This document shows, one piece after another, positions 1-14,100 of a stretch of 64,000 nucleotides of DNA. The notes under the pieces are model-generated. The model was not told the DNA's origin, did not search any database, and worked only from the letters and a program-made list of their open reading frames with translations. Numbering within the stretch: position 1 is the first letter of the stretch; every line of letters begins with the position of its first letter. The translations under genes and the position numbers were made by a program. The stretch is from Stereocaulon alpinum (taxonomy: Eukaryota; Ascomycota; Lecanoromycetes; Lecanorales; Stereocaulaceae). The DNA is taken from positions 1-64,000 of the forward strand of contig JAEUBA010000116.1 in assembly GCA_018257865.1 (NCBI GenBank), written 5' to 3'.

Positions 1-121
1 ACCCTAACCCTAACCCTAACCCTAACCCTAACCCTAACCCTAACCCTAACCCTAACCCTAACCCTAACCCTAACCCTAACCCTAACCCTAACCCTAACCC
101 TAACCCTAACCCTAACCCTAA
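1..121. repeat. Telomere repeat array (CCCTAA)n
   Basis: About 20 uninterrupted copies of CCCTAA (TTAGGG on the other strand) start at the first base and stop abruptly at about 121. This is the canonical telomere repeat of filamentous fungi. Its position and orientation (C-rich strand 5' to 3' from the left edge) show that the window starts at a physical chromosome end and reads inward. Confidence 0.98.
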
Positions 122-1049
122 GCTCCTCTACTTAGAAGATCTATTTACGAGTACTAACTTCGGCTGGTTAGTCCTATTTAATAAAATATTCTCGTATTTA
201 AAAAATTAATTAATTAATATAGTCTAAGGTATATATATAGCTACAGCTTTATAATATCCTTATCTACCTTATTTTCTCAGACCTCCTACTAATTAGCCCT
301 AATTACTATAGAACGCTACTAAATACCGCCGTTTCCTTTCCGATAACGCTGGTATACCCTTTTTCACCTCTGTCCGGCGCTATATACGTTCGATTGACGG
401 GCTGATTAGCGGCGTTAACTCCTACTGCCCTATTAGGGTTTCTTTATCGTAGCTGTAAACTAAGTAGTAGCTAATACTTCTGCTCTAGTACCTTATACTA
501 CTCTTTAGCTCGCTCTGGTATTAACTACTCTAGAACTATAGTAGTATAACTAGCGCTACGCTTATTACCTATCTATTACGCAGGCTGCTCCCCTGTTCTG
601 TGCTTTGCGGTATTACCTAGCTCTTATTAGACGTAATTACTAGCGAGCTGTATTCGCGCTGGGCCTTTAAGGGGTATCCGCTACTTAGCGAGCTGGAATA
701 GGGTTTAATAGTTAATAATATCGCTTCTTCCGTCTTACTAGGACCTAGTAGTCTTAAAGATAGTATTTACGTAAGCTAGCAGTGCTATTTATTTAATAGC
801 CTTAGTATATTATATAGCTTAGACGTCTGTAAGCTAGGCAGAAGGCTTCTATCCTAGTTATAGTTTATACGTACTATTAAGCTGTAATAACCGGCTTGTT
901 TATAGAGCGTATTCTCCTATCTAGTTCTAAATAGGGCCTCTTAACGGTAATTAGATATAAGGTAGTACTGCGTAATAGCGATCGCTACCTATTAATAGGA
1001 TTATATAGTAAGTTTTATATTAAACGGCGCTGCCGAGTGCTTTAACTAG
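122..1049. other. RIP-degraded subtelomeric spacer
   Basis: This TA-rich stretch has stops in all frames and is rich in TA, TAG and TAA. Its composition matches the neighbouring RIP-mutated retrotransposon. I find no recognisable domain in it. A decayed telomere-linked gene cannot be excluded, but I see no helicase motif. Confidence 0.6.
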
Positions 1050-1372
1050 TATTAACGTATAGGGGTAAGGGCGTCGGTTAAGAGGGCTTAATAGTAGAAT
1101 CGCAAGTGCAAGGATACTATATGTAAGACGGAGGTAGAAGCGAATAAGACGGAGGTAGAATTAAAGACTATTAACTATAAAGACTACCTATTGCTAGAAT
1201 AATTATATATAGAAAAGAATATATAAATAATCTAAGATATAGTAATATTCGTTACTATATAAAGGTCCCTAAGGCTAAGCCCTTGCTAACTAATCGCTAA
1301 CTAACTAACGTCTACTAACTAATTACCGCCTACTACTAAGAAGCCTGCAGCTATACTATCTATACTACTATA
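1050..1372 (-). repeat. 3' LTR of Gypsy copy 1
   Basis: This 323-bp segment is nearly identical to 8652-8974 and to the reverse complement of 62454-62776. It contains a tandem GACGGAGGTAGAA motif twice. The ends correspond to TG...CA after RIP (TA forms). It is the outer LTR, on the telomere side. Confidence 0.92.
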
Positions 1373-4300
1373 TACGTCCCCCCCCTATTTAATAGTCGTC
1401 CTATAACTATTAATTAACCCTACTACGAAATAATACGTTTACTTACTAGTTCGACCGACGGTCCTATAATAGGGATCCACCCGAAATTTTAATATTATTA
1501 CTAGCTGCACGCGGTCTAGTAACTAAGATTAGGGGCGTTAGCCCCGAAGGAATAGGTACTATATAATAAAGGGTTCCCAGCAATAGCCTTAATCCCTTAT
1601 AGACCTTTATAAAACGTAATATAGAGCCTATTCTCCCTAATCGGAGCCTAGATACTAGTAAAAGGAAGTTAGATTTAAAGTACTATCATCTATAGTAGAC
1701 TAATACTAGGGAGACTAGTATTAGGTATAATAGCAGCTTTAAGGCTTAAAAGATACGAAAATTTGCTAAGTGAGGTTAAGCGATAACTATTTTCGTAGTA
1801 TATTATACTTAGCTGGGGCGCTTGCCGCCGAAATTAGGGACGAAGTTACGTAGGGGGGGGGGTACTAGCTACTATATTATAGCTAGTACCTACGCTAATA
1901 ATCCGTCTAAGTAAGACTTAAGAGTAGGATATATATATAGATATATTATAATTAGAAGTTCTACGATTCGAGGGGAGAATAGTAGGTATATATATATAAA
2001 GGTATCGTCGCTAGTAGTAGTATATAGTAAAGGTTAATAAATATCCTTAACCCCCCCCTAATTAACTTCCTATCCCTAGGAAGTATAAATAAAGTCTAGT
2101 AGCTAATCTAGTCGTAAAGGTAGTACTATAATTAAGAAGCCCTACTTAGGTGAAGGTAAAGCTACTTCTTCTATAGCTGGTTAATTACTTCGCTGCCTTA
2201 GGCGGAGCTATTACTCTACCCTACTATTAATACTTATATCTTTATCTATATCTTCGCTTCTAGTATCAGCTAAAAATTTATTATCGCTAGTATTAAGTTC
2301 AGCTCGTATATAAAAGCGTTTTAGTCGACTACTATTTATAGTCCCCTTTATTATTAACTTATCCAGTTCCTTTAGAATATACGTGCCTTTATCCGTATTT
2401 ACCTCAGCGATACGGAACGGGCCTAACTATCGAAAGGTTAGCTTATAGGAATACGACTTCTCCAGCTTAGTATTATATAGGAGTACTAGATTATTAATAG
2501 CGAATAGAGTTAGGCGAATTTAATATCTATTATTAAATAACTCCTTATAAGACTCCCGTATTCTTCTTAGAAATAACGCTGTTTCTTCCAGATCCTCGTC
2601 ACAGCGCTATAATTATCTTATACGTAGAGCTAGTAGTTCCGTAGTCGATTATATATATTCCTAGTTAAGAATCTGCTATATAGGGTTAGTAAGTTTAATT
2701 AGTAATATAGTATTATTTCCGTAGTTAATCCTATATAGTAATATCCTAGTAGTTCTCTTTACTATTATCCTATCTGCCTAAAGGATTATATATAGGTTTT
2801 AAACCTAATTATAGTAGCCTCCGTCCGTTATCTTAGTAAGTCTATCTATAATTAGTTAATAGCTACGTTCGACTATCCTATTCGCTTACGGGTAATACGT
2901 AGAGGTGACGACTCTCTAGATCCGGTATCTCTAAGCGAGATTACTAACTATATCTTTATTCTCTAATCCTCTATTAAGTACTAATCGTTAGAAGTAACTA
3001 TATTAGCAGATAATATCCTTATATAGGAACTGCGCCACCGCTATTAATATAGTAGTACTTAATATATAAGCTTCTAGCTACCCTAAGAAATAGTTATAAG
3101 TAACTACTAAGTAATTCTTATTCTCCCGTAGTAGTATATAGACTACGTCGATAGCTACTTTCTACTATATCCCTAATACTTAGGTTAGATAAAGCGCCTC
3201 TTCTTCTCGCTGCGTCGATCGTCGTTAATAGGAATTATATATCCGTATATACGTAGCACTATCTTCGTACAGCGACTCCCACTAGTATTAGTCTATAATA
3301 TAGCGATAGGTACCTTCTCTACCTTAGTATCTACTATTATTATATAATTCCTGCAGAATCTATTATTGGTCTTATAACGAATTAACGATACGCTGTAACG
3401 GAATATTCTTACTAGCTTAACGAAATAGATACTTATCTTTAATAAGGAACTTTATTACCTACTATTTAAATAACCGGAACTCTTTGCTACTAAGTATATC
3501 TAAGGGCCGCGCTATTATAGTAAGGTATCGTATAATCTGCTATAAATACTTAGAGTAGCTGCTATTAAGTACTTCTATACTAGTATCTTCCTCTACTATA
3601 ATTAGATAGACAGAAATTAGGTTCAGCTTAGTATTAATAAAGTTATTGATATCCTATTCGACGGCACCTTCTTCCTTCTTAGTAGAACTATAGGGGCGGT
3701 AGGAGAGACTATTAGTAGTACTATACTTCGTACTAGGAACGTAATATATATTAAAGTTAAAAAGTCGAATCTAAGTAAGCTATCTTATTACTAGTATACC
3801 TAGTAGGTCTATCGCTAACTAGTTTAGCTAGGCTACTAGAGTATTCGTATTAATCTTAATAGTAAAATAAACTCCGTATAGCTAAAAGCAGAACTTCTTA
3901 AGTACCTTTAATACTCCTTAATATTTACGTTTCCCTATATTATACCTTAACTCCTACTTAGTCTATAGTCCGCTTTTGTATCTACTAGGATACTATTTAC
4001 CTATTACCGAATCTACTTATTAGAGTACTGCGCCTTATCCTTAAAGACTTATATCTACTGTGAGGATAATCTCACCGGCACCTTTACTATAATTAAGCGT
4101 GCGTAGGGTAGGTATAGATATTAGCGCCTCCTTTAAGAGATCTATTAACGCCTGCTACTTATCTCCCTATACGAATAGTACTTTACAGCGAAAGAGACGG
4201 TAGATTAGTATAGTAATAATAGTAAAATCCTTTACCTATATATAGTAGTAGATATATAGCCCGATAAATATACGTATACCTATAAGATTATAATATAGTT

Positions 4301-7300
4301 CCTAATCGACTACCTTTATAATCTTTACTAATTTAGGTAATCTTCCGTAAGCGTTATATATAAAGCCTATAATCTTAATTCCTTTTATATAGAACTATAA
4401 CTTTTCACCGGAGATAGTTGCACCCGAACGTTTAATATTAGTAAGTATCTTATCTAGATTCTGGATATATTCTAGGACGAATCGCCGTACTCTAGGAATA
4501 ACTTCGATATCCTAATATCGTAAATATAGGCCCTTCACACTAATATCGTCTAGAAATAGCTGGCAAACAGTTAGAATTAAATTAGTAAGAATCTTCACTA
4601 TAATACGTACGAACTAAGTAACGGAGTTAGTTATACCTTAGGGTAGCGTCGTCTAACACAGTAAGCCTAGCAGCGTTATAAATATAGTTAAGTTATAGCA
4701 GCGACTATCGAGTTTGATTTAATTATATTCTAAAAAGAAATTAATTAATAAGGTTATCTATATTCTAGCGAATTCCTCCGAGAATTTATTAACTAATAGC
4801 AGAAGATTTATATCCTAGACGGTTACTTTATTAATATTTATAGCTATATTTACTATCCGGTATTTACTAGACTTCTTCTTTACTAGAAACTAAGAGTTAC
4901 GGTAAGGCCTATAGTATAGTTTAAGTAGACTACTAAATATCCGGTCCTTAAGTATTTTAACTACTATCCTAGTTAAGGCCCTTAGGATCGGAAAACCTAG
5001 TACTTATTACGCTATATATAGGACCGTTTAGATCTACTATAGTACTACTACTGCGCTACGTACCTTCCTAATCTCTAAGAAGTCCTAGGATAATACTACC
5101 TCCCGATTATATAGTACTTATATCAGTAGATCCTTCTTCTAAGGTAATAGATTAATACTAATCTATATTAATACTACCCTCTCGTTAGTTAAACGCGTCC
5201 CTTTAGCTAGTATTAAGAATTTCGGAATTAACTAACGCCTATATAGTCCCTGCTTATAATAATAGCCCTGCCGTTCTCTTTCTAAGATCTCGTCTTTCTA
5301 ACCTAATCTGCTAGGACCTATTCCGTCTAAGTATAAAGAGTCTACTAGCCGTACCTTCTACGCTTTCCGCTTATATATAGTCTACACTCAGGCTTCGTTA
5401 GAGTACTGCGGTAATAGAATATTAAATCGCTTCGATAGTTAGACTATAGAAGCCTTCGCGAAACCAGTTAATATAAATAAACGAATAAAATTAAAATCCG
5501 AGTCTAAAAGTCCTAAAATACCTATAAACTACTTATCCCTTCCCTAAATATCTAGGCTACTAGTCTTCCTTAACGCAGATACTAGCCTAATTCGGCGCCC
5601 GCCTAGTCTTTTAAAGTAAAAATATTAGTAACGGTATAGTTCTATAGATAAGCTGCTATCGCTAATTAGATAGTAGTTAATATACTACTATCCGTAGAAA
5701 AGATTTAAGTAGTTAATAAACCGTCGTTATTATTTACCGTCCTTATATAAGACCTTCGCTCGAATAGACGTCCTAGAATTAAGTTGAAATCCAAATATTC
5801 GACTATAAGTATATATACAGGCGTTATAATATCACCTATCTCTACTAGTATATCTATATAAATACTAACGAATTTCGCCCTATAGCTAGTAGCAGCGACT
5901 ATACTTAAGTTCTAACTAGTTTAGATAGGAAGACTAAGTTTATCTGCTATTCGCTAAGATATAAGGTAAATCTTAGTACCGCTATCGATTAGTGCCTTTA
6001 CCCTAGTATTGAAAATAGTAACTTAGACTATCAGATACCCTACTATAACTAGTAGTATCTCAGAACTAAGGTACTATATTCTAGTATTAGGTTCCGTTAT
6101 AATATTATTCGCCTATAAGGATAGTCCTAGTTAAGTACTACCAGCTTTTAGCTCTAAGATATTACTTCGCTGTTACGAATCTCCTATAGCTCTCTCCGCT
6201 AGTATATCCGACTTATCTAAGCTTCGGAAGAATAGTTTATATAACGTAGGTAAGCACCTAATTAACTCGCGAACCTTAAGATTATTTACTAGTATATCTA
6301 GGATCTTACTTAGTAAGTAAACTAGATTATCTTCGTCTTTTAACTACTTAGTAAGCTTCCAGCGTCTCTCTTTACCGCTAGATATCTTCTAATTCTACTT
6401 TATTACCCTAGCACCTACGTCTAGTATTTCTGCGTCCTCTACGGTCTTTAACTAATTATTTCTCTTACGAGCCTGTACTATTACTAGGCCTAAGAAATCC
6501 TAATTTACTATAGAGGCGGGTCGCCTAAATAGACTTATATTCGTATATTTACTAGGGCGAATAGTTTTTATAGCTGGGAGATAGTCTTCTCGCGTAGCCT
6601 TTCCTTATAGCTGAGAGGAACTTCTACTACCTAATTATCCTATAGGTCTAGCAGCCCGAACCTCTACTACCGCTAATTCCGCTTTATTATTAGTATCCGT
6701 AGTTATATTACTATCGTATAATTCTCCTAGTCTTAGGGAAGAAGTATATATAGCTGGCGCGTTTTACCTTTCCTACTATCTTTATACCGCGTTTTATATA
6801 GCGTTCTCTATAGTTACCTTCTACAGCTGTATATACGTTATCTATAATAGTTCGTTACTATCTCCGCTCCGTCCCAGACAAATCTGATTCTCCCGATTTA
6901 GATAGATCTTACCTTTAGTATAGGCAGCGTTAAAGTTAGCGTAATAGGTTTAACGATACTTACCGCTATAGTAGTAATAGTCCTCGTTAATTATAGCGCT
7001 AGTATTAGATACTATACCTATATTAAGCCTAGACGAAGTTAGTAATAGCCCTAATCCTTATATTATACCTATACGGTTTACTATTCCTTACGTTATTAAC
7101 GTTAGGTTCTCTAAGGCCTTAGTTATTAATTTAATTCTATCGTCGTTAATTACAGAGTTCGGTGTAGGCTTAGAAATAGGGGTATTATACTAGTTAGTAG
7201 GACTAAAGGTTACTTTTATCTAATAGTTATCTATAATACTACTTAGATTATCTATCTCCGCCTTACTAACAGTAAATCCGTCTATAATATACTCTAAGTT

Positions 7301-8651
7301 AGCGATCGTTAATACGGCCTTCGAAATCTTATTATAGTCTATTATCTCTGCGTTATCTAAATCGTATCTAACCTTGCGGATAACCTTTTCTTAAACCTTT
7401 AGTAGGAGGCCTTAGATAAACTATATTACCTAGGTATATACCTTAAGTTATCTGCGTTTAATAAGGTGGTAAGAGATAGTATAAAACTACCGGTAGTACT
7501 ACTTAAGGTTATCTTTTTCTATACGCAGCTTAGCTTTTAATATTTCTAGGAAATTACGGGAGTTAACCTATTAATTATAGTTATACTTCCGGTAGTCCTT
7601 CCTTATTACCTTAAATAGCCCTGCTCCGTCCTATAGTAAGTATTCCGGAATTACCTTAATATAGTTACTAATTATTCTTTCGTAATACTATAGCAGTTTC
7701 TTAAATATTTCCTCTTATATTAGCCTATATTCGTCGTATATTATACCGAACCGCTGTAAGAACTTAGTTATGTTACTTCCGCTGAAGTATAGGGCTCCGG
7801 GGGCACTTAGAAACGGTATTAGTAATAGTATCTAACGCCTAGTAAACGCTACTAGGATTAGTATAGCAGGTATAACTAGTATAGCTAGTATATCTAGTAT
7901 ATCCGGTTCCTCTTATATTGGAGGTGGTGAGGTAGAGGGGGAAGAGGATAGGGTATCTGCGGAGGTCTTAAGCGATATCTTCGAAGTAATAGAAGAATCT
8001 AGTGCTAATAATTTCGACTTCCTACTTACTAAGTACTGCTGGTCTATAGGTCTTCTGCTCGAACTTATCCTACTAAACGAGAATTCGTTAATAGCGAGCT
8101 GGAGAATCTATAGAGAACTTATCGCCACTAAGATTAGCTGCTAAATCAGAAGTAATAGAGAGATAATAATATATAGCGATATTAACTTAGCTTCCTAAGA
8201 TAACTATAGATACTATTATTCGCCTTTTTCCTAAGATTCTTACTTTTCTAAAGACTATCGCGTCTATTAATCCTTTTTATCTTCCTAATCCTAGTATTCT
8301 AGGCCTATCTACCTTCCTCTCCTCCTTATTAATACGCTAGCTCCTAACGACTAACTCTTAGTAATCTATTTTTATCTAATATTTATTTTTACCGCTGTTT
8401 TAACCCTTATCTTTCTAGGACCCTAAAGACCCAGACGCTGCCTCCGTTACTAAATTAGTAGTATTAGCACGCCTTCCGTCGATAGTACTAGAAACTAAAA
8501 GTATATTCGCGAGTTATAATTTCGTTTTTTAGGGTTAGGACGTTTCCTACCGCTGAATTACTAAATTACTAAAAAGAATAGTATATATAGACTGTATACC
8601 GCTAATTTACTAAATAAGCCTCTTATAAGAAGTCCCTACGTTAGGCTCTAA

Positions 8652-8974
8652 TATTAATATATAGGGGTAAGGGCGTCGGTTAAGAGGGCTTAATAGTAGA
8701 ATCGCAAGTATAAGGATACTATATATAAGACGGAGGTAGAAGCGAATAAGACGGAGGTAGAATTAAAGACTATTAACTATAAAGACTGCCTATTGCTAGA
8801 ATAATTATATATAGAAAAGAATATATAAATAATCTAAGATATAGTAATATTCGTTACTATATAAAGGTCCCTAAGGCTAAGCCCTTGCTAACTAATCGCT
8901 AACTAACTAACGTCCACCAACCAATTACCGCCTACTACCGAGAAGCCTACAGCTGCACTATCTATACCACTATA
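8652..8974 (-). repeat. 5' LTR of Gypsy copy 1
   Basis: This is the partner LTR, 323 bp long. The few differences from the 1050-1372 copy are almost all C/T or G/A transitions, so they reflect RIP more than age. The flanking CTAG at 8975-8978 matches 1046-1049. Confidence 0.92.
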
Positions 8975-11900
8975 CTAGCTTTTAAGATAGGTTGTTAACT
9001 ATAGTAATAGCCCTCTCCGCTGAGCCCCTAGGTTATAGGACCGAAAGAGGTAGTTATTCGTACTATATAATACCCTAAGAGCCTCGTATAGGGTCGGTAT
9101 AGCGGGTCGTATATAGATTAGGAACCTAAGTAGAGGAAGATAGAGCTAATTAAAGACGAACTAAGTAATTCCCCTCGTATCCTTAGTAATCTAAATACTC
9201 TTATTATATAGCTAGTAGATTATAAGCCGGTTAAGGGCCTAGAAGATATTCCGGATATAGTTCCGACTATTTTATATAGTAATTCGGTACAGCTTAGGCC
9301 CTTATAGTAGCTATCCGGCCTAGATATAGATAGCGACTAGTATTAGCTGAAGAGTAATTATATACTACTAGAGGAAGATTATAATATACTTAAACCGCTA
9401 ACTCCTATCTTTATTAGTAAAGCTGCTATTACGGTCCTAGCAGCGACTAGATTATAGGTATTTAAGGAAGATCTCTACCAGTCGATCCTAATCGAAGCTG
9501 CGATAGAGCGAATAGTAGTAATCGGTATTTACTATTATATTATAGGGCCTATTAAGGCGTGCGTAGTCCGGTATACTATAGATTAGACTATCTAACGCTG
9601 TACTAGCCTAAGTTAGGGTATACTATACCTAGGCCTAGAACTTATCTACTTTAATAGGCTATTTCTGCTTGCTCAACTGGAGCTCGCGATAGTTAGTTAA
9701 CCAGTTAACCTTATATACGCCTGATTACGCTTTCCCCCGTTTTCGCCCTAGGATCAGCAGGTGGGCCAGCTTAGAGAAAGGATAGACGATAGTTAATTAT
9801 AGGTACTACTCCTAGTTTATATTAAACTACTTTAGGTCCTTAAAATAGTCCTAATCGCTGCTATCTTCCTCTATCGCAGTCTTCTTTAGGGAAAAAGCCT
9901 AATCCCGCCTATTATTAGTATCGCTCTCTACCGACCCGTCTTAGTTAGGGCTATAGAGGTCTATTTTAGCTTTATTATTACTAGATACCTCCCCGTCGGT
10001 AGGATTAAGGAAGTTTATAGTATTAAGGATATCCTCTACCTTTTCTTAATCCTCTACTACTTTATAGTCCTCTTAGGTACTCTAATTACTATCGCCCTAC
10101 TAAGCCCTATTCGTAGGCTGATAATAGGTGCGGGTCCTTATTACTGCTATATAAGCTTAGATAGGGCTGATTAGGTCCGGTAATAGAGTTATACCCGCTA
10201 GGGGATAATTAAGGGATTAGACGACTACTGATTAAGGGGGAAGCTAGGAAAGCAGATAGAGCGCCTAGCTAACCTAGATTAATATAGCTAGAACCGTAGT
10301 ATAGTCTCTTAATAACTAGAATACTCCGGTACGATTAATACTTATTATCCTAGCGAAATAGATAATTAGATAGCTATTTATCTCTTATTATAGCCGTTCG
10401 GGGGCGATTAGTACTAGTAAGAGCTCTATAATCTAGTTTAAGAGCTACTCGCGGATATACGTACGCTCTTTAATATCTATTAGGTCTCGCTCCCTTATAT
10501 AAGGGTCTTATAGGCGTTTTTAGACCTATTTAAGCTAGTATATAGTATTATAGACGGAGTTATAGGCTTTCTAAACCTACTAAGGGAGGATTAAGCCCTA
10601 GTATTCTTCCTATACCTACGGGCTATAGCGGCTAATACGGACGACGTAATTAATTAGGCGTTACTAGATCTATATATATTAGCTTAGAGTACCCTTAGTC
10701 TAGAGTAGGTTAAAGGACCGCTTACTATATAGTATAAGGCTAATTAATATTAGCTTAGTCTAGGCCTATAAGGTGCTCGCGCTAATATACTTCTACGCTA
10801 TTTTAATTAATAATTTTACCTTAGCCTCTACCTAACCTAAGATCCTTTCTATTCGGGGTTAACTATATAGGAATAGTAGTAGAACGCCTAATCTTCTCCT
10901 TAACTTAGTCCTTTTTAGCCCTAATCTTAGCTGTTCGGCCGGTAGGTACCCTAATCGGAGCGTACTTTCTTAGAGCTAGTACCGTTAGTAGGTAGGGAAG
11001 ATTTCGTCCTAGCCTATATACTATATTTAGGGGTTATATATAGCAGGCGGACTAGTATTCTAGGCTATTAAGGGCGGACTAACTATATTAGAGGACGGTT
11101 AGGGCGGGGTTAAGGGTATTAGGTTTATAGATATATTAAGGAGGATACTATTATACCCTTTTAGAGGCTAGATATTATTCCTTAGGTCTCCCCGCTAGGT
11201 GGGCTAGCGGTTATATAGTAGTCCTTAGTAGTTAATAAGGATATAGCCTTTAGATCTAGTATAACTTAACCTAAATAGGTACTATATTAGCTAGGTTAGT
11301 ACTAGTTTCTTAAAGGAAGCTATAGAGTAACCTTATACCCCTAAGCGGTTATAGTCGACGTAGAGGTATTTTTTTATACTTAGTTTAGATTTAGTCCAAA
11401 ACTAATAGTCTAGAATAGGGTATATCTAGCCTATAAAGGGCTAACTAAGCTTTAGAATTAGGGGAATTAGATCTGGTAGCTAGGTCTACTTAAAGTTAGT
11501 CTTTAGTAGGTCTAACCCGCAGATAGTATCTATAACTTTACTAGTTAGGATATCCTAGGTATAGTAAAGGCCGGCGTAAAAGCCTTTAAGATAGATAATA
11601 GCCCGCCTTTTAGGGTAGAAGTTCCTATACTCTATATAGAGGAGCAGGCGCTAGTAGGGGTAGTAGACGAAGAAGGGTAGGAGGAGGGATATAGGGGATA
11701 AAGGTAGTATATAGGGCTAATTAGGACTAATTAAGATATTAGATTAGAGGAGGGTTTAAAGACTAGGAAGCGGTAGGGAGAACTAGTTAGTATTAATAGG
11801 AGTAGTAGCTTAGAGGAGGGTTCTAAGACTTAGAAGCAGTAGCGAGGACTAGTTAGATATAATTAGTAGTAAGCGGTATATAAGGGATAGTTATTAAGGG

Positions 11901-12225
11901 CGTAAAGAAGGACGTTATAGTAAATAGAAGTAAATAGTTATAAGGATAGGGAGGGTTATAAAATCTAGGGATAGTATTAGATATTAGATATAAGTAGCTA
12001 AAATTAGTAAATAAAACTAGGGATTAGGGGTAACGCAGCGTAGATTAGGAAATAAAATTAGGGATTAGGGGAAACGCAGCGAAAATTAGGAAAGTAGAAT
12101 TAGGGATTAGGCCTAGGCGGCGAAAATCCAGAAAATAGAATCTAAAAAGAGTAGAGATAAGGAAGGAGCTAATAGATAAGGGGGAAAAGCAAATATAGTA
12201 GGACGTCGATTCTATTTAAAAGGGT
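8975..12225 (+). other. RIP-degraded repeat-like sequence with a traceable plus-strand frame
   Basis: No family is recognised. Between about 11300 and 11950 one plus-strand frame can be followed in which essentially all breaks are TAG or TAA, as if Q or W codons had been mutated, so a real gene (possibly gag-like) once lay here. It ends in charged, repetitive sequence with a near-duplicate block of roughly 90 bp (about 11740-11870). The right edge at about 12225 is sharp, because the neighbouring minus-strand reverse transcriptase stops mid-domain there. The identity is open. Confidence 0.4.
12000..12122. repeat. 41-bp tandem repeat, three units
   Basis: Three consecutive 41-bp units (12000-12040, 12041-12081, 12082-12122) share the pattern ATTAGGGATTAGGGG followed by AACGCAGCG. 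The third unit has diverged at its end. The units contain telomere-like TTAGGG words, but these are embedded in a longer repeat. Confidence 0.8.
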
Positions 12226-14100
12226 GTTAGTATATCTAGTACCTCCTTAAGATAGTATATAGAGTACGTTAACTTAATTATATAATAATTTATAGGGATA
12301 AAGTTATAAACTACTCTTATAATTAGTAAGCCCTTCTTTTTAGGTAGGAATTTAGTTCTCGCTCCCTAAGGGCTACTATAATATATAATAATTCCTATAT
12401 CTTTAAGCTCTAGGAAGATTTAGTTAGCGAATTCTCGTTCCTCCGTAGTATATTAAGGGAGGGATCCTTTTATAGGCTTCGTATTTAGTTTAAGGTCTAT
12501 TAAGTACTTAATAAGGTCTATAGGTTATATATTATATATATTTATTACAAAGTAATCCCGCTAGGTATATACTAGCCTCTTTACTTAACTAATTTTCTCG
12601 TTTATATCTACTAGAATACCTATAGTAATACTACTATACTTAAACTATTCCTTAATTATAGACCTACTATCTATACTTAAGTCTCGTTCTCTAAGCCGGC
12701 GTTAGGTAGGGAAACTATCTCCTCGTCCTAGCGAATATTTTATAACTTTAGTTAATATTTAATTATTAATAAATTTAGGTAATACTAGTATACTTAGAGT
12801 TCTAACTAGTAGCGATACTAAGGATAAGGTATACTAATTAAAATCTTTAGTAATACTAGCTTTTTTAAATAATATAAGAGCTAACGCTATAATATTTTCG
12901 TAGTAATATCTAGGGTCCTAAGCTCCCTAATATTACCCTAGTTATAATATTAGGATTAGTAGTTTTCCTACTCGTTAAGTAGGATTTAGTACTACGCCTT
13001 ATCTATAGTATCCCTACTATTCTTATCCTCGTTAAGTTTAACTATTAGGAGGTTTATATATATTAGGATAATCTTAGCTGGTACCTACCTAGGTACTAAA
13101 TTATTCCCTCGTATTATAACCTTACCTATACTATAGTTAGGGTTTAATCCTACTCGCCGAATCTATAGTACTCCTAGTAGGAGATCGTATACCTAGTTAT
13201 TAATAACCTACGCTTTTACTACTACTTAGATTCCTTAGATATTTACTAGTAGGTAGATATAGTTTATAAGAGTATAGATAGTATCTATTACTAAACTAAC
13301 CTAAAGGTATCTATCCGTATAAACTTATAGTAGGGGGGTTATTAATTATAGTTTAGTATAACTAACTAGCTCTACTAGTAAGCTACTATTAATTAGTATT
13401 CGTAGGAGCTTAACCGTTCTAATCTATACTATAATTATAAATAGCTGGGATTATCCGTCGTTATCGAATATATATACTATAATAGTAGGGGGTTCCCTTT
13501 AGACTAAAGTAGTAATTACTATATTTAATCTACTTAGGTCGGCTTAATTCCTTACTTTAGGTATCCTCTTAATCTAATATCTAGGTATACTTTATTATAT
13601 ACTTAGGGCTAGCTTTTACCTAGTAATATCTAACTTATCGAGGAACTACCTAACCTCTATAGTAAGGGGTAGCTTTAGAATATCCTTAATAGAAAATCTT
13701 ACTCCTCTAAGTAAGCCCCTAATAGGGTCTAGTATCTTTAGTACCTTTACTAGGACTAGCTCCTAAACCTTTCTAGTCTTACTAATTTAGGTAGATAGTA
13801 GGTATACTATATAAGGCTAGTTTATTAACTACTTATAATTTAGATTAGGTTCGTATTCTAGTTAGGTCTCCTAGAAGGTGAATAGGGAGTCTACTTCCTT
13901 AAATCCTAGCTCTTCTTTTAAGAGATTTATCTTATTAGTAACAGGGTCGGTAATAGTAAATAGTTATAGAAAGACGTAAAGTGTTCGTATTATTTATATA
14001 TAAAATACTAGATTTTTGATAAGTCCTTTTTAGCTTATACCTAATAGGATCCTTATTACGGTAGGTTAGAACTATTATAGTATAGCCTTATAAGCTATAC
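12226..14100 (-). mobile_element. Second Gypsy-type pol fragment, truncated, RIP-degraded
   Basis: Read on the minus strand from about 12520 to 12226, the sequence gives the start of a Gypsy reverse transcriptase: a YTTEEREFA-like segment, then IFLELKDIGIII, then NFIPINYY and YYLKEVLDIL. It is cut off at about 12225 before the catalytic YxDD. The upstream 12.5-14.1 kb is degraded sequence of the same composition and probably held protease and linker. This element differs from the 1050-8974 element. No LTR was found for it. Confidence 0.6.

Larger units (their letters stand above)
1050..8974 (-). mobile_element. Ty3/Gypsy LTR retrotransposon, full length, RIP-inactivated (copy 1)
   Basis: Two 323-bp direct repeats (1050-1372 and 8652-8974) bound about 7.3 kb of degraded coding sequence. 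The direct sequence CTAG flanks both sides (1046-1049 and 8975-8978), as expected for a target-site duplication. The coding strand is minus. A gag-like segment beginning FSGSN lies near 7800. A reverse-transcriptase active site of YxDD type (DD followed by ISV) is read at about 4560-4539, and an integrase C-terminus with an LGPFRI core lies at about 2480-2260. The order gag, RT, integrase from right to left is Ty3/Gypsy. Every frame is broken by TAG and TAA, consistent with CAG/CAA/TGG changed by RIP. No copy-competent reading frame remains. Confidence 0.9.

Noticed and set aside
12000..12122. Internal telomere tract
   Set aside because: TTAGGG words are part of a 41-bp tandem unit, not a simple telomere array.
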